From Sulfobacillus thermosulfidooxidans (GTDB lineage Bacteria > Bacillota > Sulfobacillia > Sulfobacillales > Sulfobacillaceae), in NCBI RefSeq assembly GCF_001280565.1, contig NZ_LGRO01000001.1, positions 62,001 through 126,000 of the forward strand: a stretch of 64,000 nt of DNA. Reading direction: 5' to 3'. Under the pieces are notes generated by a model. It was given only the letters and a program-made list of their open reading frames with translations. It searched no databases and had not been told where the DNA came from. Within the stretch, counting starts at the first letter, position 1, and each line of letters begins with the position of its first letter. The translations under genes and the position numbers were made by a program. Positions 55,474-62,600 of the stretch are shown piece by piece.

Positions 55474-56081
55474 AATGGGCGGCGTTAGTCGGCGGCTATG
55501 GCAGTAACTTAGAGGCTATGCTGGAATATGGTAATCCCATTAGTCTGGTCATATCCCATAAAGCCAATGTGCGCGCCTTGGAGGTGGCGAAGCGCTTTCA
55601 TGTGCCAACAGTGACGTTATTGCCTAAAGCGTTTCCCATGCGTGAAGCCTTCGATCAAGCGCTTTTGAAAATATTACGCGATGAAGGAATTGAGGCTTTA
55701 GCATTGGCGGGATATTTGCGCTGGTTGGATCCCGCTATTGTCCGCGAATATAAAGGGCGTGCTATTAACCTTCATCCTGCGCTTTTGCCCTCATTTCCTG
55801 GCCTCAATGCGATCGAACAGGCGTTCGAACACGGCGTATTTTGGACAGGTGTTACCGTGCACTTTATTGATGACGGCCATGATACCGGTCCTATTATTGC
55901 TCAAGCCGCTGTACCCCGTTACCGAGAAGACACGCTTTTAGATCTCCGAGAACGTATTCAATATCATGAACATCACCTCTATCCCCGCATTGTGGAAGCA
56001 GTTGATCAAGGCATTGTGGTCTTGGAGGGAACACAGGTCATTTGGAAGGAGTCAAAATCATGGATCAATGGGCAGTATTAA
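55470..56081 (+). CDS. purN: Phosphoribosylglycinamide formyltransferase
   Basis: Formylates GAR with 10-formyltetrahydrofolate. The 203-residue protein begins KWAALVGGYGSNLEAML and carries the catalytic block AINLHPALLPSFPGLNAIEQ with HFIDDGHDTGPII. The ATG at 55470 forms an ATGA overlap with purM; the ATG at 55464 has a closer ribosome binding site and is also possible. It overlaps purH by 22 bp. The usual GSGxGSN loop is GGYGSN here. Confidence 0.95.
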   Translation: MKWAALVGGYGSNLEAMLEYGNPISLVISHKANVRALEVAKRFHVPTVTLLPKAFPMREAFDQALLKILRDEGIEALALAGYLRWLDPAIVREYKGRAINLHPALLPSFPGLNAIEQAFEHGVFWTGVTVHFIDDGHDTGPIIAQAAVPRYREDTLLDLRERIQYHEHHLYPRIVEAVDQGIVVLEGTQVIWKESKSWINGQY

Positions 56082-57589
56082 GTGTCAGTGACAAAACGGG
56101 ATTGACCGAATTGGCACAAGGATTCCTCTCACAAGGCATTAAGCTTTTGGCTAGTGGAGGAACCTACCGATTTTTACAAGAACAGGGTATCGAGGCCACA
56201 CCTTTAGAGAACTTAACCGGTTTTAGTGAGATATTAGGGGGGCGAGTGAAAACACTGCATCCCCGCATTTACGCCGGAATTTTATCCCGCGAAACGGATC
56301 AAGATATTCGCGACCGGAACACCATTGGGGCTCCACAGATCATTGCGGTGGTGGTGAATCTATATCCATTCGAAAACCGTTTAACCCAAGGAGCCGATCA
56401 AGCGACGTTAATCGAAGAAATTGACATTGGCGGCGTGTCCTTAATTCGGGCAGCGGCGAAAAATTTTTCGCAGGTACTGGTTTTAGTCGATCCCAAACAA
56501 TATCCCGAAGCCTTGAAAACCCCTATTACAGCATTGACTTGGGATGACCGGTTACGCTTTGCACAAGAAGCTTTTCTCCATATTGCCCATTACGACGCGG
56601 TTATTGCACAAACCGTTAGCCAATGGTGCAATCCTCCCGTAAAGCCGGTTCATGAAGAAGTTTATGTTCTGTCAGGACGCAAATGGGGGGAACTGCGCTA
56701 TGGCGAGAACCCGCATCAAGATGCGGCATTTTACGCGGTGCCAGGACAAGAGGGTTTCCAGAGTGCAACGCTCTATCAAGGCAAAGCGTTGTCCTATAAC
56801 AATTTGGCCGACGCTGATACCGCCTGGCGGCTGTCAGCTAGTCTTCCGGCGCCGAATGCAGTTGCTGTCAAGCACCAGACTCCTTGCGGGGTAGGACTGG
56901 GTACAACATTAGAAGAGGCTTATGTCAAAGCGTATGAAGCCGATCCTGTATCGATTTTTGGCGGGATTGTGGCTTTAAAAGGCCGAGTTGATGAATCTCT
57001 CGCAACACGGCTTAATACGCTCTTTCTCGAAGTGGTGATCGCTGAATCTTTTAGCCCTGAGGCTTTAAAGATTTTGGGGAAAAAGAAAAATCTTCGAGTG
57101 CTTGCGATGCCGTTCAATTTGCCTCCTTATTCCGAAGAAATCCGTACGATTACCGGGGGCTTTTTAGTTCAGCAACGTGATAAGGTGAGTGTTCCCTGGG
57201 ATCGCCTCCAACATGTGGCGGGACCCGAAGCAGATCTTGAGAAATTTAAGCCAGATATTACGTTAGCCTGGACGACGGTGGGATTTGTCAAGTCTAATGC
57301 TATTGTTGTGGTTAAAGATGGGATGACCGTAGGCATTGGTGGTGGGCAAACAAACCGTATTGATGCTGCGCGTCAAGCTTTAGAACAGGCCAAGGAGAAG
57401 GCCCAAGGAGCAGTTCTGGCATCGGATGCCTTTTTTCCATTCGGCGATGTTATGACTGAAGCAGCCAAGTATCAAGTCGGCCTGGTTATCCAACCAGGGG
57501 GGTCTCTTAGAGACAATGAGTCTATTGACGCCGCTAATCTCCATCAAATTCCCTTGTATTTTACCGGTCAGCGTCATTTCCGTCATTAA
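56060..57589 (+). CDS. purH: Bifunctional AICAR transformylase / IMP cyclohydrolase
   Basis: Catalyses the last two steps to IMP. The 509-residue protein has an N-terminal cyclohydrolase domain (LSVSDKTGLTELAQ; LASGGTYRFLQEQG; GRVKTLHPRIYAGIL) and a C-terminal transformylase domain with WGELRYGENPHQDAAFY, the catalytic VKHQTPCGVGLG (most homologues have N before PCG) and ASDAFFPFGDV. AAGGAG precedes the ATG at 56060 by 8 nt. Confidence 0.96.
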   Translation: MDQWAVLSVSDKTGLTELAQGFLSQGIKLLASGGTYRFLQEQGIEATPLENLTGFSEILGGRVKTLHPRIYAGILSRETDQDIRDRNTIGAPQIIAVVVNLYPFENRLTQGADQATLIEEIDIGGVSLIRAAAKNFSQVLVLVDPKQYPEALKTPITALTWDDRLRFAQEAFLHIAHYDAVIAQTVSQWCNPPVKPVHEEVYVLSGRKWGELRYGENPHQDAAFYAVPGQEGFQSATLYQGKALSYNNLADADTAWRLSASLPAPNAVAVKHQTPCGVGLGTTLEEAYVKAYEADPVSIFGGIVALKGRVDESLATRLNTLFLEVVIAESFSPEALKILGKKKNLRVLAMPFNLPPYSEEIRTITGGFLVQQRDKVSVPWDRLQHVAGPEADLEKFKPDITLAWTTVGFVKSNAIVVVKDGMTVGIGGGQTNRIDAARQALEQAKEKAQGAVLASDAFFPFGDVMTEAAKYQVGLVIQPGGSLRDNESIDAANLHQIPLYFTGQRHFRH

Positions 57590-57630
57590 AAAGAGCCAAA
57601 GGTGAAAAGGTTAGAGGAGGGCTTGGGTGC

Positions 57631-58920
57631 ATGTATGAGGAGTCAAGTCAATTACCGTTATCGCAGATGACCGGCATTTTGGTTGTGGGCAGTGGTGCAC
57701 GTGAACATGCCATTATTTGGGGGATGGCCAAAAGCTCTCCTGGTGTTCCTCTTTATGCGGCGCCGGGGAATGCGGGCATTGAAAACCTCGCCACCTGCCT
57801 GCCTTTATATTCAGCTGCCGAGGTTGCTGCCTGGGCGCGGGATAAAGGGCGGTTATTAGTGGTGGTCGGTCCTGAAGCGCCTTTGGCCGAAGGAATTGCC
57901 GATCTCTTGCGAGAACAGGGGCACGTCGTGGTGGGACCGTCCCGACAAGCGGCGCAATTGGAAAGCAGTAAAGTCTTTGCCAAGCGGTTTATGGATCGCT
58001 ATCAGATTCCGACGGCCGCATGGCAAGTATTTCGCGACCGTAAGAGTTTGGGGGATTATGTGATGCAGCATGATACGTTTCCCCTTGTGCTCAAACAAAG
58101 CCGGTTGGCCCAGGGCAAAGGTGTGGTTGTGGCTGCTGACCGCGAAGAAGCTCTTCAGACTATTACGGAATGGTCTCATGATCCCGCAGTATTTGCCGAT
58201 GGGATTATTGCTGAACAATGTTTGACAGGTAAAGAGGTCTCGGTACATATTCTGACAAATGGACAAGATTATGTGTGGTTGCCCCTCGCCCAAGATTATA
58301 AACGGCTCACGCCCGAACCTCACAGTCCCAATACCGGAGGCATGGGAGCTTATGCTCCTGTTAACTGGCTTAGTGCTAAAGAACGCCAGGTAATCGATGA
58401 ACACATTTTACAACCCGTTGTGAAGGCCATAGCAGAAGAAAATTTGCTATACCGGGGTATTTTGTATGTCGGTTTGATGATGACTCCAGATGGTCCTAAA
58501 GTTTTGGAATTCAATGTGCGTTTAGGCGATCCTGAAACCGAAGTTCTCATTCCCATTGTGGATATTCCGTGGGTAGAATGGTGGTGGTTCTTGGGACAAG
58601 GCCGCCTTTTGGAAACGCAATTGCCGCAGCCGAATCGATCGGCTGTAGCAGTGGTCTTGGCGTCGGAAGGATATCCGAAACAGCCCATGACGGGTCAGTC
58701 TATTCATATTGAACCCATTGCCGACAGCCTCATTTTCCACGCGGCTACGGTGCGTGAGCAAGGGCACTTAAAGGCTCAGGGCGGGCGCGTGCTAACCGTG
58801 GTGGGTCTCGGTGATAATATTGAGCGTGCCCGGAAGCAAAGTTATGCGCAAGTGTCTACCATTACATTTCCTCATAGCCAACACCGTTTGGATATTGCGG
58901 CGAATATTGAGGCCAATTGA
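57631..58920 (+). CDS. purD: Phosphoribosylamine–glycine ligase
   Basis: ATP-grasp enzyme joining phosphoribosylamine and glycine to GAR. The 429-residue protein has ILVVGSGAREHAIIWGMAK, LVVVGPEAPLAEGIADLL, the ATP-grasp loop LKQSRLAQGKGVVVAADR and MTPDGPKVLEFNVRLGDPE. The ATG at 57631 has GAGGAGGG 9 nt upstream and adds 12 residues before the usual start at 57667, which lacks a ribosome binding site. It closes the pur operon. Confidence 0.96.
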   Translation: MYEESSQLPLSQMTGILVVGSGAREHAIIWGMAKSSPGVPLYAAPGNAGIENLATCLPLYSAAEVAAWARDKGRLLVVVGPEAPLAEGIADLLREQGHVVVGPSRQAAQLESSKVFAKRFMDRYQIPTAAWQVFRDRKSLGDYVMQHDTFPLVLKQSRLAQGKGVVVAADREEALQTITEWSHDPAVFADGIIAEQCLTGKEVSVHILTNGQDYVWLPLAQDYKRLTPEPHSPNTGGMGAYAPVNWLSAKERQVIDEHILQPVVKAIAEENLLYRGILYVGLMMTPDGPKVLEFNVRLGDPETEVLIPIVDIPWVEWWWFLGQGRLLETQLPQPNRSAVAVVLASEGYPKQPMTGQSIHIEPIADSLIFHAATVREQGHLKAQGGRVLTVVGLGDNIERARKQSYAQVSTITFPHSQHRLDIAANIEAN

Positions 58921-58985
58921 GTAAATTTGGTCCGCTTGGGGCACTCTGAACACATGACAATGTGTGTTCGGAGGAGGCATAACAG

Positions 58986-59708
58986 GTGCGTAAAATTTTG
59001 AGTTTGGCAATGATGGGCCTTTTTTTGACATTTGTCCCGGCTTGCAGTTTCACCATGGGAGCTCCTGCTCCAGAGCACGGAAGTACCGCCTCAACAAATC
59101 AAACGGAAGGAACGTCAGGATCCCATAGCCCGAGCTCCTCCTCGTCAGGTGGAGGGTCATCAGGATCGCAAGGGAGTAGCGGGTCTTCGTCTCAAGGGGG
59201 CTCGAGTTCGTCTTCAGGAGGATCCTCGGGAGGTTCCTCCTCAGGCGGGTCGAGTTCATCAGGCCAGGAACCGTCCATGGAAATTCAAAAGGCTGTTCGT
59301 GATGAGATGGAGACGCCCAAAATGCAGAAAATGATTGCCGAAACCATTTCCACTAGCCAATTACAACAAGCACTTATGACCCCCATGGGACAGTCGACGC
59401 TAGAGAAAGCGTTAATGATGGTTGTCAACAGTCCTACTTTTCAAAAAACCTTAGAGACCGATGTGAGCAAGGCCTTAAGTTCACCACAAATTATGGACAT
59501 GATTGATTCATCAGTAAAAACAAGCTTGATGAAAATGGCATCATCGTCCAGTAGCAGTAAATCGTCAAGTTCGTCAGGCGGCCAATCCTCCTCATCCTCA
59601 CCGAGCAGCTCATCATCGGGATCATCGTCAAGTGGTGGTTCCAGTGGTGGATCGAGTGGAGGCAGTTCGGGATCGAGCGGAGGGTCCTCGTCAAAGTCAT
59701 CGTCCTAA
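58986..59708 (+). CDS. GerD-like Ser/Gly-rich lipoprotein
   Basis: A 240-residue exported lipoprotein: signal peptide with lipobox VPAC (Cys near residue 19), a Ser/Gly-rich tract (about residues 43-93), a helical core (about 95-180) and a second Ser/Gly-rich tract to the end. The core contains spaced repeats such as MQKMIAETISTSQLQQAL, NSPTFQKTLETDVSKALSSP and QIMDMIDSSVKTSL, which resemble the helical rod of spore germination protein GerD of Bacillus, also a lipoprotein with a Gly/Ser tail. The extra N-terminal tract is unlike Bacillus GerD. GGAGGAGG lies 8 nt before the GTG start. Confidence 0.6.
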   Translation: MRKILSLAMMGLFLTFVPACSFTMGAPAPEHGSTASTNQTEGTSGSHSPSSSSSGGGSSGSQGSSGSSSQGGSSSSSGGSSGGSSSGGSSSSGQEPSMEIQKAVRDEMETPKMQKMIAETISTSQLQQALMTPMGQSTLEKALMMVVNSPTFQKTLETDVSKALSSPQIMDMIDSSVKTSLMKMASSSSSSKSSSSSGGQSSSSSPSSSSSGSSSSGGSSGGSSGGSSGSSGGSSSKSSS

Positions 59709-59739
59709 CTGGTGTGACATTGTTTAGTGATTGCGGTGA

Positions 59740-59778
59740 AAGAGCCCATCAAGAGTCAAACTCTCTTGACAGGCTCTT
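59740..59778. terminator. Two-part hairpin between convergent genes
   Basis: AAGAGCC (59740-59746) pairs with GGCTCTT (59772-59778), and TCAAGAG with CTCTTGA inside it, separated by an internal mismatch. It lies between the convergent GerD-like and peptide-binding protein genes and may stop both. Confidence 0.6.
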
Positions 59779-59796
59779 GCTGCTCCACCTGTCAGC

Positions 59797-61521
59797 CTAA
59801 TTAACGGTCCAATAATTCGGCGACTCCAGATCTGTCACTGGATTAAAGTGACGGTTGACACCGTGAAGATAGGATGCATGTTCCGTAAAGGTGGGAATCC
59901 ACGGAAGCCAGATTACAGGGAGATTTTTCGCCGCAAATTGTTGGTAAGCGTTCATCCGAGCCTGAATTTGCTCAGGGGTTCCCGGTTGATAGGTCTTTTG
60001 GATTAATTGATTCATCTCCTGAGAGTTGTAACTTCCGTAGTTCGCTGCGGCGTTGGTGCTAAAGAGTCCGCCACCCGTGGGGTAATAATCCGGTTCATAA
60101 GTCCAGCCCCCTCCCCAATTGGCAAGTTGCCAATGGGACGCATTTTGCTGAGTGGCGGTAGCAATAATGGTATTAAAGGGTTGAGAAACCAAATTGATGA
60201 CAATACCTTCTTGGGCGAGATCACTTTTGATGAGTTCCATTTCATGGGTGACGGTATTACTGCCGCTGACGTAATCCGCGGTAAATTCGAGTTTTTGACC
60301 ATTTTTGGTCATGACCCCATCCACCAACTTCCAACCATGTTCTTCCAAAAGTTTTTTTCCCGCCGAGGGATTAAAGGGATACGGATTTTTCAATTGCGGA
60401 TCATAAAATATGGTTGCCGGTTTGGAGGGAATCGGCCCATATTCTGGTACGCCATCATGATATAAGGCTTGAATGATGCCTTGTTGATTAATGCCCATTT
60501 GAAAGGCTTGACGGACGTAGAGATGGTTGAATATTTGTCCAAAATCACCTGGTGCTTTGACACTCAAATTGGGCAGCATATAGTTAAATCCAAACGGATA
60601 CTGAATGTCCATCACGTCGGTTGTGAGTTGATTGCGAGAATTCCATAGTGATGGGGGAAGATATCCGACCGTTAATGAGCCCGTCTTGAGCCCCGCAAAG
60701 ACGGCTGCAGGCGATGATTCGTACATGTAAACCAGCTTGGTGATGCTGGGCTTATGTCCATCGTAACGGGGATTGGGAATAAATGTCCAATACTGATTGT
60801 TGGTTTTAGATTCCGTTGCAGAAAATTCAAAAGGACCATCCACGACTTGGTAATATGGTGAAGCCGGATCATTGGCTACGGATTGAATGAACTTTAGTTC
60901 TTGAGTCATGTTTTTGTGAACATCCCAAATTGATGCCGGTACGACGTCAATCTGCCCCAACCCATTATGCAAGAACCATTGTGGGTTTGACGGCTGGTTT
61001 AACGTCACGATAACAGTATCCGGTCCTTGGGCTTTGACACTCTTCCAACGACTGGGAATGCCACCAATTCCTGCTGCACCATATTGCCAAGGAGGCGTTT
61101 GACCGTTGGCACCAGCCGCTGCCAACATCAAGTCAATGGTGAATACCACGTCTTGAGCGGTGACAGGTTGCCCATTGGACCAATGCCATTTGGGATTGAG
61201 TGTAATGGTGTAAACGGTGCCGTTACTATTCCAGGTTACCTGTGATGCTAGGGATCTTGCATAATCAATGCTGTCCGTATGTGAAATGTCCAATAAGGGT
61301 TTATACATTAGGGCATTAATTTGGCCATTAACTGTAGAAAAAGCCTGGCTGGATTCAATGGGAAACCACCAGTTCGGACTGACTTGAGCAGGTAACGCGA
61401 CGGTAATAGTTTTGGAGACGGTAGACGGGGATTGGCTGCCTGCCGATGAGGCTCCACATCCCGCCAAAAGTGCTGGAATGATAATGGCAGTCGATATTAA
61501 AGCCACAGATTGTTTGCGCAT
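59797..61521 (-). CDS. ABC transporter substrate-binding lipoprotein (family 5, peptide/oligosaccharide type)
   Basis: A 574-residue exported lipoprotein (lipobox ALLAGCGAS) of the OppA/DppA family 5. Typical blocks are the N-terminal INALMYKPLLDISHTDSIDY, the WSNGQPVTAQDVVFTIDLML motif near residues 112-131, YVRQAFQMGINQQGIIQALY and PFNPSAGKKLLEEHGWKL. The ligand may be a peptide, nickel chelate or sugar. No permease or ATPase genes are within the window on either side, so it is an orphan here. GTAGGAGGACC precedes the ATG. Confidence 0.9.
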   Translation of the reverse strand: MRKQSVALISTAIIIPALLAGCGASSAGSQSPSTVSKTITVALPAQVSPNWWFPIESSQAFSTVNGQINALMYKPLLDISHTDSIDYARSLASQVTWNSNGTVYTITLNPKWHWSNGQPVTAQDVVFTIDLMLAAAGANGQTPPWQYGAAGIGGIPSRWKSVKAQGPDTVIVTLNQPSNPQWFLHNGLGQIDVVPASIWDVHKNMTQELKFIQSVANDPASPYYQVVDGPFEFSATESKTNNQYWTFIPNPRYDGHKPSITKLVYMYESSPAAVFAGLKTGSLTVGYLPPSLWNSRNQLTTDVMDIQYPFGFNYMLPNLSVKAPGDFGQIFNHLYVRQAFQMGINQQGIIQALYHDGVPEYGPIPSKPATIFYDPQLKNPYPFNPSAGKKLLEEHGWKLVDGVMTKNGQKLEFTADYVSGSNTVTHEMELIKSDLAQEGIVINLVSQPFNTIIATATQQNASHWQLANWGGGWTYEPDYYPTGGGLFSTNAAANYGSYNSQEMNQLIQKTYQPGTPEQIQARMNAYQQFAAKNLPVIWLPWIPTFTEHASYLHGVNRHFNPVTDLESPNYWTVN

Positions 61522-61680
61522 TCGAAAATGGTCCTCCTACCTATTGAGCACGTCTTTTTGGATTTTTTGTTTTGAGCAATACCGGCCGGTCTCATTGAAA
61601 CAGGAGATACCATAACGCAGAATGCCTGAAGCGTCGACCAGCAAATTGACGATAATTTATGCAAAAATCGTGGAATATCA

Positions 61681-61698
61681 TAAACTGACATCAGTTTA
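61681..61698. promoter_or_regulatory. 18-bp palindrome in the divergent gap upstream of yerC
   Basis: TAAACTGA-CA-TCAGTTTA is a perfect 8+8 inverted repeat with a 2-bp centre. It lies between the divergent peptide-binding protein gene and yerC, 102 bp before yerC. It looks like a dimeric repressor site; the regulator is unknown. Confidence 0.55.
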
Positions 61699-61800
61699 CG
61701 ACAATTTTCGAATGAAAATGCCCTCTTTTCTTTAGTCCCCAATTCGGTATAGTGTAGTTAAAATCTAAATTTAATACCGAAATCGAGGTTGAGGCGCGTT

Positions 61801-62097
61801 ATGAACGTGAAGCTAAAGACACCGGAGACCGAATTACTATGCCGTGCAGTGTTGTCTTTGGAGACTGAAGATGAGTGTTTTGCGTTTTTTGAAGATATTT
61901 TGACGGTGCAAGAAATTCAATCCATCGCTCAACGGTTGTCTGTAGCGCAAATGCTTGATCAAGGTCAAACCTATGATGACATTGCCCGGGTTACTGGTGC
62001 ATCATCGGCCACAATTTCACGGGTGAAGCGGGCTTTAGCGTTTGGGGCTGATGGATATCGGCGGGTCCTCGACAAGCTGAATTCGGCAGACCAATAA
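61801..62097 (+). CDS. yerC: TrpR-like protein of the YerC/YecD family
   Basis: A 98-residue helix-turn-helix protein of the TrpR-like YerC family. The core CFAFFEDILTVQEIQSIAQR (residues 29-48) and the recognition helix region YDDIARVTGASSATISRVKR (residues 62-81) are characteristic. The ATG at 61801 is taken rather than the TTG at 61789. As in Bacillus, where yerC lies shortly upstream of pcrB–pcrA, it precedes pcrA here. Its DNA target and effector are unknown. Confidence 0.88.
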   Translation: MNVKLKTPETELLCRAVLSLETEDECFAFFEDILTVQEIQSIAQRLSVAQMLDQGQTYDDIARVTGASSATISRVKRALAFGADGYRRVLDKLNSADQ

Positions 62098-62146
62098 TTT
62101 TTTGCATGCGCTCTTTAATACGGTAATGCGTCAGGAGGGTAATGCG

Positions 62147-62446
62147 GTGAATTCTCTGCAGTTGCTGACCGAGTCGGGATTCTTTTGGCAAGACCGCATC
62201 AAGGGCTTTGCCCGGAGGAATGACCATGTTCTGACTTTATGGTACCGATTGCCCAATGAACTTGTGGCCGAGAAAGAATTGGTTCAAATAGCTAAATCCT
62301 TGCTCCGCATTGTGTCTTCAAAAGCAGACGGCGGCGGGTTTTTCACGGTGGAGAAAGATCACCATCCTCTTGCGGTGCATGTGCATTTTAACCAATGGCC
62401 CCATGATCTGAAGCCGATGTTTATGCGAGAAGAAAGCGTGCACTAA
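62147..62446 (+). CDS. Small protein of unknown function
   Basis: A 99-residue protein, probably soluble, without cysteines or recognised motif. It reads MNSLQLLTESGFFWQDRIKG at the start, is mixed alpha/beta in the middle (DHVLTLWYRLPNEL) and ends histidine-rich (KDHHPLAVHVHFNQWPHDL). The GTG at 62147 is chosen because AGGAGGG lies 7 nt before it; TTG at 62102 has none. It sits between yerC and pcrA in the same direction, with a 49-bp gap to yerC. Confidence 0.6.
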   Translation: MNSLQLLTESGFFWQDRIKGFARRNDHVLTLWYRLPNELVAEKELVQIAKSLLRIVSSKADGGGFFTVEKDHHPLAVHVHFNQWPHDLKPMFMREESVH

Positions 62447-62556
62447 GTCGCGGGTCCAATGATCAAGAGCTCTACGGATTGAGAAGGGACTTCAAGCTGA
62501 TCTGGTGGCCTAACAATCAAAGACGTGGATAAAGAACTGCTGAAGAGGCCCTTATA

Positions 62557-62594
62557 CTCCCGTGATATAATAGATAATGAGGACATCACGGGAG
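62557..62594 (+). promoter_or_regulatory. pcrA promoter and 10-bp inverted repeat spanning -10 box and ribosome binding site
   Basis: An extended -10 promoter (TGA followed by TATAAT, 62566-62571) lies 29 bp before pcrA with no clear -35 box. CTCCCGTGAT (62557-62566) and ATCACGGGAG (62585-62594) are perfectly complementary; the left arm runs into the -10 box and the right arm holds the GGGAGG ribosome binding site. Confidence 0.65.
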
Positions 62595-62600
62595 GCTATC

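Noticed and set aside
59110-59700. Repetitive TCA/GGA sequence as a candidate satellite or CRISPR-like array
   Set aside because: The repetition is the coding of Ser/Gly-rich tracts in a lipoprotein; there are no fixed-length repeats with unique spacers.
60007-60465. 152-codon plus-strand frame inside the peptide-binding protein gene
   Set aside because: No ribosome binding site and no recognisable domain; the minus-strand frame has a signal peptide and full family 5 motifs.
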